Positions 50,675 to 58,631 of a stretch of 64,000 nt of DNA are shown here, piece by piece. Position 1 is the stretch's first letter. Each line of letters starts with the position of its first letter. The stretch lies in the NCBI RefSeq assembly GCF_000344805.1, contig NC_020453.1:7482001-7546000 (forward strand), read 5' to 3'. The translations under genes and the position numbers were made by a program. This DNA is from Bradyrhizobium oligotrophicum S58 (GTDB lineage Bacteria > Pseudomonadota > Alphaproteobacteria > Rhizobiales > Xanthobacteraceae). A model generated the notes under the pieces. The model was not told the origin of the DNA and did no database searches. It saw only the letters and a list, made by a program, of their open reading frames with translations.

Positions 50675-51187
50675 TCAGAACTCCTCCGCGACCTTGGTCA
50701 GCATCGCCAGCAGCGCCTCGCGCCCATCCGGGCCGAGCAGCTCGTTGAGCCGCGCCTCGTGCTTCGACATCACGAGCTTCTTGGCGCGGGCGAGCACGGC
50801 ACGCCCCTTCTCGGTCAGCATCAGGATGTGGGAGCGTCGGTCATTGGCCGAGCGGACGCGGGTGCAGAGATCGCGGGTTTCCAGGCTGTCGAGCAGCGAC
50901 ACGAAATTCGGCCGGAGGATGCCGAGGGTATTGGCGATCTCGGTCTGGTTGCGGCCCGGATTGCCGTCCAGCAGCAGCAGCACCGAGAACTGCGCCGGCG
51001 TCAGCTGCAGCGGCGCCACACAGCGCAGGAAGTCCTCGAACACCTTCAGCTGCGCCCGTTTCAGCACATAGCCGAGCAGATCGGAGAGCTCACCGAGCTG
51101 GACCGCTTGCGTCTCGTCGGCCGCTACGGCAGCTTCCTTGCGGCCTTCCCTCGAGGGTCCGCTGACGGGCTTGGCGCTATCGGCCAT
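50675..51187 (-). CDS. MarR-family regulator, CouR-like by context
   Basis: 170 aa from ATG 51187 (a GTG at 51190 is the alternative). Winged-helix core: LTPAQFSVLLLLDGNPGRNQTEIANTLGILRPNFVSLLDSLETRDLCTRVRSANDRRSHILMLTEKG is the MarR pattern, with the DRR wing. A 30-residue hydrophilic extension precedes it. Divergent from a transporter operon with an inverted repeat between them. In R. palustris the MarR repressor CouR, released by p-coumaroyl-CoA, sits beside a similar gene set; the same role is inferred here. Confidence 0.85.
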   Translation of the reverse strand: MADSAKPVSGPSREGRKEAAVAADETQAVQLGELSDLLGYVLKRAQLKVFEDFLRCVAPLQLTPAQFSVLLLLDGNPGRNQTEIANTLGILRPNFVSLLDSLETRDLCTRVRSANDRRSHILMLTEKGRAVLARAKKLVMSKHEARLNELLGPDGREALLAMLTKVAEEF

Positions 51188-51261
51188 CACAATCCGCCAA
51201 ATTCATCACACCTGCTTCCATCCCTGGTCTCGAATGCCGCAGCCGGAACAGCGGCCTTGAG

Positions 51262-51276
51262 ATTATAATCGATAAT
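51262..51276. promoter_or_regulatory. Candidate MarR operator, site 1 (ATTAT-N5-ATAAT)
   Basis: ATTAT-AATCG-ATAAT, perfect 5-bp arms, in an AT-rich island of the divergent MarR/transporter promoter. It includes most of the 10-bp palindrome GATTATAATC (51261-51270). The same layout occurs at 61365-61379 before the catabolic genes. Confidence 0.6.
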
Positions 51277-51383
51277 TGTTATCCACCATATCAAACACGG
51301 GCAGCCCAATTCAACTGCCCTGACCAGCGGCATGGCGCCAGGCGCAGCCGCATCGGGTCACCACAGAGGGGGAGCGTCCGGTC

Positions 51384-52424
51384 TTGAACACAACGATCTT
51401 GCTGTTCCTGTTGCAGGACGGCATTACCAACGGCGCGATCTACGCCCTGCTCGGGCTGGCGCTCGTGCTGGTGTTTGCCGTCACCCGGGTGATCCTGATC
51501 CCGCAGGGCGAATTCGTCACCTATGGCGCCCTCACCTATGCCTCGCTCGCCGCCGGGCGCATGCCGGGCACGGCGAAGCTCGCCGTCGTCATCGGGCTCG
51601 CGGCCTTTGCCTTCGACCTCTACGCCATGCGCAAGACGCTGCATGCGCCGCGCATGCTTCGCGCCTTCGGCCTCAACGTCGCCTTCCCCGTGGCCGTGCT
51701 GCTCGCCAGCATGTGGGCTGCGGACCAGCGCATGCCCGCCGGCGTCAGCCTGGTGCTGTCGCTGCTGATTGTCGCCAGCATCGGCCTGTCGCTGTATCGG
51801 ATCGTGTTCCAGCCGCTCGCCCACACCTCCGTGCTGGTGCTGCTGATCGCCTCCGTCGGCGTTCACCTGGCGCTGCAGGGCCTCGGCCTGCTGTTCTTCG
51901 GCGCCGAGGGCCAGCGCGGCCCGACCTTGCTCACCGCCAACGTCACGCTCGGCTCGCTGCGCTTCACCGGCCAGGGCATGGCGGTCTACGGCATCACCGT
52001 CGCCTTCATCGTCGGCCTCTGGCTGTTCTTCGGCCTGACCCTGTACGGCAAGGCGCTGCGGGCCACGGCGGTCAACCGGCTCGGCGCCCGCCTGGTCGGC
52101 ATCCGCACCACGCTCTCCGGCCAGATCGCCTTCCTGCTGGCGTCCACCATCGGCGCGCTCTCCGGCATCCTGATCGTGCCGATCACGACGCTCTATTACG
52201 ACACCGGCTTCCTGATCGGCCTCAAAGGCTTCATCGCCGCGATCATCGGCGGCCTGATCAGCTACCCGCTGACCGCCGTCGCCGCGCTCGTCGTCGGCAT
52301 CGTCGAGGCGTTCTCCTCGTTCTACGCCTCGAACTTCAAGGAAGTGATCGTGTTCACGCTGCTGATCCCGGTTCTGCTGCTGCGTTCGCTCGCCGCGCCC
52401 GCGGTCGAAGAAGAGAAGGATTGA
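51384..52424 (+). CDS. Branched-chain-type ABC transporter permease (LivH-like) of the second island
   Basis: 346 aa from TTG 51384, with GGGGGAGCG upstream. It begins NTTILLFLLQDGITNGAIYALLGLALVLVF, the LivH opening, and has the coupling loop ALRATAVNRLGARLVGI. It is longer than the 292-aa LivH at 43158 because of extra hydrophobic sequence around residues 55-150. First gene of the MarR-controlled transporter operon; next gene starts 3 bp later. Confidence 0.86.
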   Translation: MNTTILLFLLQDGITNGAIYALLGLALVLVFAVTRVILIPQGEFVTYGALTYASLAAGRMPGTAKLAVVIGLAAFAFDLYAMRKTLHAPRMLRAFGLNVAFPVAVLLASMWAADQRMPAGVSLVLSLLIVASIGLSLYRIVFQPLAHTSVLVLLIASVGVHLALQGLGLLFFGAEGQRGPTLLTANVTLGSLRFTGQGMAVYGITVAFIVGLWLFFGLTLYGKALRATAVNRLGARLVGIRTTLSGQIAFLLASTIGALSGILIVPITTLYYDTGFLIGLKGFIAAIIGGLISYPLTAVAALVVGIVEAFSSFYASNFKEVIVFTLLIPVLLLRSLAAPAVEEEKD

Positions 52425-52427
52425 GCC

Positions 52428-54197
52428 GTGCGCGAGCGTTGGCCTCTCATCATCTTTGCCGTCATCGTTGCGGCGATCCCGTTCATCCCAGGCGTGCCGC
52501 CGTTCTGGATCGTGCTGCTCGACAATATCGGCCTGTCCGCGCTGGTCGCGATGGGGCTGGTGCTGCTGACCGGCGTCGGCGGCCTCACCTCGTTCGGCCA
52601 GGCCGCGTTCGTCGGCTTCGGCGCCTACACCACGGCGGTGCTGTCCGCCAACTACGGCATATCGCCCTGGCTCACCTTGCCGCTGTCGCTGCTGGTGTCG
52701 GGACTCGCCGCGGTGCTGCTCGGTCTCGTCACCGTCAGGCTGTCCGGCCACTATCTGCCGCTCGGTACGCTCGCCTGGGGTCTCGGCCTGTTCTACCTGT
52801 TCAGCAAGCTCGCCTTCCTGGGCCGCAATGACGGCATCTCCGGCATTCCGCCGCTGTCGATCGGCAGCCTCAGGATGCTCGATCCCGGCACGATCTACTT
52901 CGCGATCTGGGCCGCCGTGCTGATCTCGGCGCTGCTGACCATGAACCTTCTGGACTCCCGCACCGGCCGCGCCATCCGCGCGCTGCGCCGCGGGCACATC
53001 GCCGCCGAGGCCTTCGGGGTCTATTCGCCGCGCGCCAAGCTGCTGGTGTTCATCTATGCCGCCGTGCTCGCCGGCCTGTCCGGCTGGCTCTACGCGCATT
53101 TCACCCGCGCGGTGAACCCGACGCCGTTCGGCGCCCAGGCCGGCATCGAATATCTGTTCGTGGCCGTCGTCGGCGGCGCCGGCTATGTCTGGGGCGGCGT
53201 GCTCGGTGCTGCGATCGTCGTGATCCTGAAGGAGGTGCTGCAGAGCTACCTCCCGCTGCTGCTGCATGGCGAGGGCCAGCTCGAGACCATCGTGTTCGGC
53301 ATTCTCCTCGTCACGCTTCTCCAGCTCGCGCCGACCGGCCTGTGGCCATGGCTGACCGCGCGGCTGCCGTTCAAGCCCATCGCCAAGAAGCCGGACACCA
53401 CGATCAAGCTGCCGGCCCGCATGCGCGCCGCATCGACCCCCGGCGTGCTGCTGCAGGTCGACAACGCGCGAAAACAGTTCGGTGGCGTGGTCGCGGTCAA
53501 CAACGTTTCGTTCGACGTCCAGGCCCGCGAGATCGTGGCGCTGATCGGACCCAACGGCGCCGGCAAGAGCACGACCTTCAACCTGATCACCGGCGTGCTG
53601 CCGCCGACCTCCGGCAACATCTCGGTGCTCGGCAAGGCCGTCGGAAACGCGCCGCCGCAGGACGTCGTCAAGCTCGGCATTTCCCGCACCTTCCAGCACG
53701 TCAAGCTGGTGCCGGACATGACCGTGCTGGAGAACGTCGCGATCGGCGCCCATCTGCGCGGCCACTCGGGCGCGATCTCCAGCATGTTCCGGCTCGACCG
53801 CGGCGACGAAGCCAAGCTGCTTGCGGAAGCCGCGCGGCAGATCGAGCGCGTCGGGCTCGGCGACCAGATGCACCAGCTCGCTGGTTCTCTTTCTCTGGGC
53901 CAACAACGCATCGTCGAGATCGCCCGCGCGCTGTGCGTCGATCCGATGCTGCTGCTGCTCGACGAGCCCGCAGCCGGCTTGCGCCACATGGAGAAGCAGC
54001 GCCTCGGCGCGCTGCTGCGCGATCTCCGCGCCGGCGGCATGTCGGTGCTGCTGGTCGAGCACGACATGGGCTTCGTCATGGATCTCGCCGACCGCATCGT
54101 GGTGCTCGATTTCGGCACCAAGATCGCCGAGGGCACACCAGCCGCGATCAAGACCAATCCCGAGGTGATCAAGGCGTATCTCGGAGCCGACGCATGA
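52428..54197 (+). CDS. Fused permease-ATPase of a branched-chain-type transporter (LivM-LivG)
   Basis: 589 aa from GTG 52428. Residues 1-310 are a LivM-type permease (LLTGVGGLTSFGQAAFVGFGAYTTAVL; coupling loop IRALRRGHIAAEAFGVYSPRAKLL). A 30-residue Lys/Pro linker leads to a complete LivG-type ATPase (Walker A GPNGAGKST, LSLGQQRIVEIARAL, LLLLDEPAAGL, AYLGADA end). The fusion replaces two subunits that are separate in the other transporter of this window. The stop overlaps the LivF-like start by ATGA. Confidence 0.9.
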   Translation: MRERWPLIIFAVIVAAIPFIPGVPPFWIVLLDNIGLSALVAMGLVLLTGVGGLTSFGQAAFVGFGAYTTAVLSANYGISPWLTLPLSLLVSGLAAVLLGLVTVRLSGHYLPLGTLAWGLGLFYLFSKLAFLGRNDGISGIPPLSIGSLRMLDPGTIYFAIWAAVLISALLTMNLLDSRTGRAIRALRRGHIAAEAFGVYSPRAKLLVFIYAAVLAGLSGWLYAHFTRAVNPTPFGAQAGIEYLFVAVVGGAGYVWGGVLGAAIVVILKEVLQSYLPLLLHGEGQLETIVFGILLVTLLQLAPTGLWPWLTARLPFKPIAKKPDTTIKLPARMRAASTPGVLLQVDNARKQFGGVVAVNNVSFDVQAREIVALIGPNGAGKSTTFNLITGVLPPTSGNISVLGKAVGNAPPQDVVKLGISRTFQHVKLVPDMTVLENVAIGAHLRGHSGAISSMFRLDRGDEAKLLAEAARQIERVGLGDQMHQLAGSLSLGQQRIVEIARALCVDPMLLLLDEPAAGLRHMEKQRLGALLRDLRAGGMSVLLVEHDMGFVMDLADRIVVLDFGTKIAEGTPAAIKTNPEVIKAYLGADA

Positions 54198-54919
54198 GCA
54201 CATTGCTGGAAGTCACCGACGCTCACGTCTCCTACGGCAAGGTCGAGGCGGTCCGCTCGGTCTCGCTCACCGTCGCCGAGAACGAGATCGTCACCATCAT
54301 CGGCGCCAACGGCGCCGGCAAGACCACGCTGCTCAGCGCCATCATGGGCGTGTTTCCGCTGAAGGGCCGCGTCTCCTTCCTCGGCGAGGACATGGCCCGG
54401 CTGGAGATCGAGGACCGCGTCGCGCGCGGCCTCTGCCTGGTGCCGGAGCATCGCGAGCTGTTCGCGACCATGAACGTCGAGGACAATCTGCAGCTCGGCG
54501 CCTTCCGCATGAGCAAGGCGCACGCTTCCAGAGGCTTCGAGCACGTCTACACGCTGTTCCCGAAGCTGAAGGAGCGGCGCAAGCAGCTCGCCGGCACGCT
54601 CTCCGGCGGCGAGCAGCAGATGCTGGCGATGGGCCGTGCATTGATGGGCGCGCCGAAGATGCTGATGCTGGACGAGCCGAGCCTCGGGCTCGCGCCGATC
54701 ATCGTCGCCGGCATCTTCGAGATCGTCGCCAAGCTGCGCCAGGAGGGTGTCTCGGTGCTGCTGGTCGAGCAGAACGCCAAGGCCGCGCTGAACGTCGCCG
54801 ATCGCGCCTATGTGATGGAGCTCGGCGAGTTCGTGCTCAACGGCAAGGCGAGCGAGATCGCGACCGATCAGCGCGTCGCGGCGAGCTATCTCGGCTTCGC
54901 CGAGACGGCGGCCAGCTGA
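54194..54919 (+). CDS. Branched-chain-type ABC transporter ATPase (LivF-like), second island
   Basis: 241 aa from ATG 54194; the frame runs upstream only over the fused gene. Walker A GANGAGKTTLL, CLVPEHRELFATMNVEDNL, LSGGEQQMLAMGRAL and LMLDEPSLGLAP define a LivF motor. Last gene of the three-gene transporter operon; its binding protein is encoded separately at 55852-56997 on the other strand. Substrate presumably an aromatic acid, by context. Confidence 0.88.
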   Translation: MSTLLEVTDAHVSYGKVEAVRSVSLTVAENEIVTIIGANGAGKTTLLSAIMGVFPLKGRVSFLGEDMARLEIEDRVARGLCLVPEHRELFATMNVEDNLQLGAFRMSKAHASRGFEHVYTLFPKLKERRKQLAGTLSGGEQQMLAMGRALMGAPKMLMLDEPSLGLAPIIVAGIFEIVAKLRQEGVSVLLVEQNAKAALNVADRAYVMELGEFVLNGKASEIATDQRVAASYLGFAETAAS

Positions 54920-54948
54920 GCCCAATCTCGATCGTGTGAGGCGCTGTC

Positions 54949-55755
54949 TCAGGATGGCGTCTCCCGCATCAGCAGGAAGTCGACCATCACACGCTCCAGC
55001 GCCCGGTACATGTCGGTGCCGGTCGCCGTCAGGCAGCCGCGCGCACGCGCTTCGGCGATGAACGGCGACACCTCCGGCCGGGTGATGACGCAGCCGCAAT
55101 AGGCCGACGAACTGACCGTCGCCATGTCGACCGGCAGGGGATCGCCGGGCCGCATGCCAGCCGGCGTCGCATTCGCGACCATGTCGAAGCCGGTGGCATC
55201 CGGCGAGCCGACCAGCACACGGCCCCTGCCCCGCTCATTGAGCCGTGCGATCAGCGTATCGCGACGCCCGGCATCGCTGTCGTGAATGGCGAGTTCGCTG
55301 ACCCCGGCATCGATCAGCGCGAGTGCGATCGCCGAGCCGGCACCGCCGGCCCCGATCTGCAGCGCGCGACAGCCCGCGGGGTCAAACCCTTTGGCTTGCG
55401 CCGCACCGACGAAGCCGAGGCCGTCGACCATGTCGCCGTGCCAGCCCCCATCGGTGTCACGGCGCATCAGGTTGACGGCGCCGATGAACTGCGCGCGCTC
55501 GGTCGCCGTCGCGCAGGCGCGATAGCAGGCGAATTTGTGCGGGATGGTCGCGACGATGCCGTCGAGGTTTTTCACCCGCGTCATCGCCGAGATGAAGTCG
55601 GGCAGATCCGCCGGCGCGACCTGCATCGCGACCAGGATGGCGTCGCGGCCGCGCTCCGCAAAAGCCTGGCTGACGCCCGCCGGCGCGCGCACCTGCGCGA
55701 TCGGATCACCGATGATGATGTGGAGCCGGGTGGCTCCGGTGGGGGCGGGAATCAT
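54949..55755 (-). CDS. Shikimate/quinate dehydrogenase-like protein
   Basis: 268 aa, AroE family. Catalytic Lys74 in TIPHK and Asp111 in GDMVDG are kept, and the NADP loop GAGGAGSA is present. It is not a typical AroE: the substrate-binding SxS near the start is replaced by QVRAPAG, and the C-terminal GxxMLxxQ motif reads GTDMYRALERV. So it is likelier a catabolic shikimate/quinate- or related hydroxyacid dehydrogenase than the housekeeping enzyme. Placed at the end of the hydroxycinnamate-like gene set, downstream of the binding protein. Confidence 0.78.
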   Translation of the reverse strand: MIPAPTGATRLHIIIGDPIAQVRAPAGVSQAFAERGRDAILVAMQVAPADLPDFISAMTRVKNLDGIVATIPHKFACYRACATATERAQFIGAVNLMRRDTDGGWHGDMVDGLGFVGAAQAKGFDPAGCRALQIGAGGAGSAIALALIDAGVSELAIHDSDAGRRDTLIARLNERGRGRVLVGSPDATGFDMVANATPAGMRPGDPLPVDMATVSSSAYCGCVITRPEVSPFIAEARARGCLTATGTDMYRALERVMVDFLLMRETPS

Positions 55756-55798
55756 GGGGGGCCTCCCAAAAGATCAAGGATCGTGGTCCCAATAGCCG

Positions 55799-55825
55799 AA
55801 AGGCCGGCTCACCGAGCCGGCCTTT
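55799..55825 (-). terminator. Hairpin terminator after the aromatic-acid binding protein
   Basis: AAAGGCCGGCTC (55799-55810) and GAGCCGGCCTTT (55814-55825) pair perfectly with loop ACC, 27 bp after the stop at 55852 on the minus strand. The stem ends in TTT. It may partly insulate the downstream AroE-like gene. Confidence 0.75.
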
Positions 55826-55851
55826 CCTGATGCTTATATGGTCTGTGCGGC

Positions 55852-56997
55852 TCACTTCGCCGGGACGTATTTGCCGTCCTTCACGGTCAGGATGATGCGG
55901 GAGCGGTCGTCGAGGCCCGAGCGATCCTTTTCGGTGAAGTTGTAGACGCCCTGTGAGGCCGCCATGTCCTTCTCGGTCATCAGCGCCTGGCGGATGGCCT
56001 CGCGGAACTCCGGCGTGCCGGGCTTGGCGGTCTTCAGCGCCACCGGGATGACGCGCTTGAGGATCTCGAACGCGTCGAAGGAGTGACCGGCGAACTGGCT
56101 GCGGCTGTTCGGGCCATACTTGGCCTCATAGGCCTTGTTCAGCTCGAGGCCGGGCTTCTTGGTCAGCGCGCTGTCATCCTGCGTTTCCGGCGACATCACC
56201 GGACCCGAGGCCATGATCACGCCCTCCGCCGCCTTGCCGGCGATGCGGATGAAGTCCATGCTCGCCGCGCCGTGGGTCTGGTAGATCAGGCCGGTGTAGC
56301 CGCGCTCGCGCAGCTCGGTCTGCGGCAAAGCAGCCGCGGTGCCGGAGGCGCCGACCAGGATCGCATCCGGATTGGCGGCGACCAGCTTGAGCACCTGGCC
56401 GGTGACGGAGGTGTCGGGACGCGCAAAACGCTCCTCGTCGGCGATGGTGATGCCCATCGGCCCGCCCTGGTTCTTCAGATCGTTGAACCAGAGGTCGCCG
56501 TAGGAGTCGGAATAGCCGATATAGCCGACGGTCTTGATGTTGTGCGCCTTCATGTGCTCGTAGAGCACCTTGCCCATGATCGGCACCGGCTGCGGCATCA
56601 CGACCGACCACTTGGCGCGCTCCGGCGTAACCGGGAACGGCGCCAGGCCGAAATGCGGAATGCCGGCTTCGCTGGCGACGTTGGACACCGCGATGGTCGG
56701 CGGCGTCAGCGCCGAGCCCATGATGATGTCGGCCTTGGACTCCGTCACGAAGCGGCGCGCGTTGGTGGTTGCCGTGGTCGGATCGCCGCCGTCGTCGAGC
56801 ACGATCACCTTCAGCGGCACGCCGCCGATTTCCTTCGGCACGAATTCGAGCGCGTTGCGCTCGGGGATGCCGAGCGCGGCGCCGGGGCCGGTCGTGGTCG
56901 TGGTGATGCCGATGGTGATCTCGCTGGTCTGCGCCAGCGCAGGAGCAGCTGCAAGCATCGCGATGACGCCAGCCGCCGCCAGATAGGCCTTCCTCAT
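55852..56997 (-). CDS. Periplasmic binding protein, aromatic-acid (CouP-like) by context
   Basis: 381 aa from ATG 56997, with GAGGGAGGATTTT before it; a longer frame to 57105 has no signal. Sec signal MRKAYLAAAGVIAMLAAAPALAQ, then type I binding-protein domain (TSEITIGITTTTTGPGAALGIPERNALEF; HFGLAPFPVTPERAKW; YIGYSDSYGDLWFNDL). Unlike the three 407-aa paralogs. R. palustris CouP, a p-coumarate-binding protein, occupies an equivalent position. Likely partner of the transporter at 51384-54919. Confidence 0.82.
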   Translation of the reverse strand: MRKAYLAAAGVIAMLAAAPALAQTSEITIGITTTTTGPGAALGIPERNALEFVPKEIGGVPLKVIVLDDGGDPTTATTNARRFVTESKADIIMGSALTPPTIAVSNVASEAGIPHFGLAPFPVTPERAKWSVVMPQPVPIMGKVLYEHMKAHNIKTVGYIGYSDSYGDLWFNDLKNQGGPMGITIADEERFARPDTSVTGQVLKLVAANPDAILVGASGTAAALPQTELRERGYTGLIYQTHGAASMDFIRIAGKAAEGVIMASGPVMSPETQDDSALTKKPGLELNKAYEAKYGPNSRSQFAGHSFDAFEILKRVIPVALKTAKPGTPEFREAIRQALMTEKDMAASQGVYNFTEKDRSGLDDRSRIILTVKDGKYVPAK

Positions 56998-57211
56998 AAA
57001 ATCCTCCCTCAATCTTTTCGGTTCAGCTCGTGATCCGCCGATCCTGTTTGCAGTCCCGCCCCTTGTCCGGGACGTCTTCCGGATGGCCGGCCGATAAGTG
57101 TCCAAACGTGATCATAGCATTGAACACGAGAAGATCACGCCTCACCAGTCGACCAAAGCACGACAGCTGATCATCCTTAAGACGGCCGCATGTCGCACCC
57201 ATTCCCGCGCT

Positions 57212-57631
57212 TCAATCCCCGAGAAACTTGGTTCGCATCTCCTCGGGGAACGGCGCCGATTTCAGTTTGTCCGGGTCGGCCGGATCGCGCCCGACCAGCA
57301 CCCGTGTCTCAAAACCTTCGAGCGCCAGCGCCTCGCCCTTGAACACCTTGTGGGTGACGTCGAAGGACGAACGCTTGATGCTCTCGATGCGGCTCTCGAT
57401 CGTGATCCAGTCGCCATAGGTCGACGGGATGTAGAACTTGGCGCGGGTGTCGACCATCGGGATGCCGACAAGGCCGTAGCGGCGGACGATGTCCTGCTTG
57501 GAAAAGCCGGCCGCCTCGAACATCACCGAGGTCGCATCGTCGAACATCGCGAAGTAGCGCGGGTAGTAGACGATATTGGCAGGATCGCAGTCGCCCCACT
57601 GGATCTGCACGTCGCGGCGGTGGATGAACAT
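57212..57631 (-). CDS. Acyl-CoA thioesterase, 4-hydroxybenzoyl-CoA-type hot-dog protein
   Basis: 139 aa, full length for the family. IQWGDCDPANIVYYPRYFAMFDDA (about residues 10-33) contains the catalytic Asp motif of 4HBT/YbgC thioesterases; VGIPMVDTRAKFYIPSTYGD and FEGFETRVLV-type strands complete the hot-dog fold. It would hydrolyse an aromatic or short acyl-CoA. In this locus it may release 4-hydroxybenzoate or relieve CoA trapping after side-chain shortening of hydroxycinnamoyl-CoA; that role is inferred. Confidence 0.82.
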   Translation of the reverse strand: MFIHRRDVQIQWGDCDPANIVYYPRYFAMFDDATSVMFEAAGFSKQDIVRRYGLVGIPMVDTRAKFYIPSTYGDWITIESRIESIKRSSFDVTHKVFKGEALALEGFETRVLVGRDPADPDKLKSAPFPEEMRTKFLGD

Positions 57632-57667
57632 GTTTGGGAAGCCTCACTCCGTCGCCGAGGGCGGTCC

Positions 57668-57745
57668 GTAGGGTGGGCAAAGGCGCGTAGCGCCGTGCCC
57701 ACCATCTTCAGCGGCGGTGGGCACGCTGCGTTTTGCCCACCCTAC
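57668..57745. repeat. Intergenic palindrome, GTAGGGTGGGCAAA type
   Basis: GTAGGGTGGGCAAA (57668-57681) and TTTGCCCACCCTAC (57732-57745) are exact complements; CGTGCCCACC/GGTGGGCACG is an inner pair. A nested cruciform or hairpin in the operon between thioesterase and SDR. Confidence 0.8.
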
Positions 57746-57754
57746 GATTCTCTC

Positions 57755-57835
57755 CGTCATTGCGAGCGAAGCGAAGCAATCCAGGGCCGGGTCGGGACTC
57801 TGGATTGCGTCGTCGCTTCGCTCCTCGCAATGACG
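57755..57835. repeat. Intergenic palindrome, CGTCATTGCGAG type (copy 2)
   Basis: Arms CGTCATTGCGAG (57755-57766) and CTCGCAATGACG (57824-57835). Nearly identical to the copy at 32489-32570, including the inner CAATCCAGGGCC. Confidence 0.85.
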
Positions 57836-57841
57836 AGGCAC

Positions 57842-58606
57842 TTACTTCGGCGCCATGCGCAGCGAGCCGTCGAGGCGGACGACTTCGCCGTTGAGGTAGG
57901 GGTTCTCGACCATGTGCAAAGCGAGTGCGGCGAATTCGTCGGCGTGGCCGAGACGGCGCGGGAACGGGATCGCGGCGGCCAGCGAGTCCTGGGCTTCCTG
58001 CGGCAAATTGGCGAGCAACGGCGTCAGGAACAGGCCGGGCGCGATGGTCAGCACGCGGATGCCGAACTGCGCGAGCTCGCGGGCGATCGGGAGCGTCATG
58101 CCGACGATGCCGCCCTTGGAGGCCGAATAGGCGGACTGCCCGATCTGGCCGTCATAGGCGGCGACCGACGCGGTGTTGATGACGACGCCGCGCTCGCCGG
58201 TCGCCTGCGGCTCCAGCTTGGTCATGCCGTTGGTGACCAGCCTGAGCATGTTGAACGAGCCGATCAGATTGACCTTGATGACCTTCTCGAAATCAGCGAG
58301 CGCCATCGGGCCGTCGCGGCCGACGACGCGCTTGGCGACGCCGATGCCGGCGCAGTTCACCAGCACGCGCGGCTGCTGGCCGAGCGCCTTGACCGCCTCG
58401 GCGACGCCGGCTTCGGCGCCCGCGGCGTCAGAGACGTCGCAGACCACCGAAACGCCGTTGATCTCGGCCGCGACCTCCGCCGCCAGCTTGGCGTTGAGAT
58501 CGAACACGGCGACCTTGGCGCCCTGCGAGGCGAGCTTGCGGGCGGTGGCGGCCCCGAGGCCGGAGGCGCCGCCGGTGACGATGGCGGCCTGATCTTTCAA
58601 CAACAT
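57842..58606 (-). CDS. Short-chain 3-hydroxyacyl-CoA dehydrogenase (type II, HSD10-like)
   Basis: 254 aa SDR. Cofactor motif TGGASGLGAATARKL, catalytic Ser in VINTASVAAYDGQ and YSASKGG; insertion GVAKRVVGRDGPMALADFEKVIKVNLIGSF is typical of 3-hydroxyacyl-CoA dehydrogenase type II. C-terminal NPYLNGEVVRLDGSLRMAPK. NAD-dependent oxidation of 3-hydroxyacyl-CoA, here probably the 3-hydroxy-phenylpropanoyl-CoA made by ligase plus hydratase. 25 bp downstream of the ligase gene. Confidence 0.88.
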   Translation of the reverse strand: MLLKDQAAIVTGGASGLGAATARKLASQGAKVAVFDLNAKLAAEVAAEINGVSVVCDVSDAAGAEAGVAEAVKALGQQPRVLVNCAGIGVAKRVVGRDGPMALADFEKVIKVNLIGSFNMLRLVTNGMTKLEPQATGERGVVINTASVAAYDGQIGQSAYSASKGGIVGMTLPIARELAQFGIRVLTIAPGLFLTPLLANLPQEAQDSLAAAIPFPRRLGHADEFAALALHMVENPYLNGEVVRLDGSLRMAPK

Positions 58607-58631
58607 GTCGTTTCTCCCTAAAATGCGTCGA

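Noticed and set aside
51291..54203. A 970-codon minus-strand frame over the second transporter operon
   Set aside because: Composition is His/Gln/Asp/Glu-rich nonsense, and it lies opposite three genes with complete ABC motifs.
57000..57211. A third RTTAT-N5-ATAAY operator before the aromatic-acid binding protein
   Set aside because: I looked for the motif upstream of 56997 and found none, so this gene may depend on read-through or another promoter.
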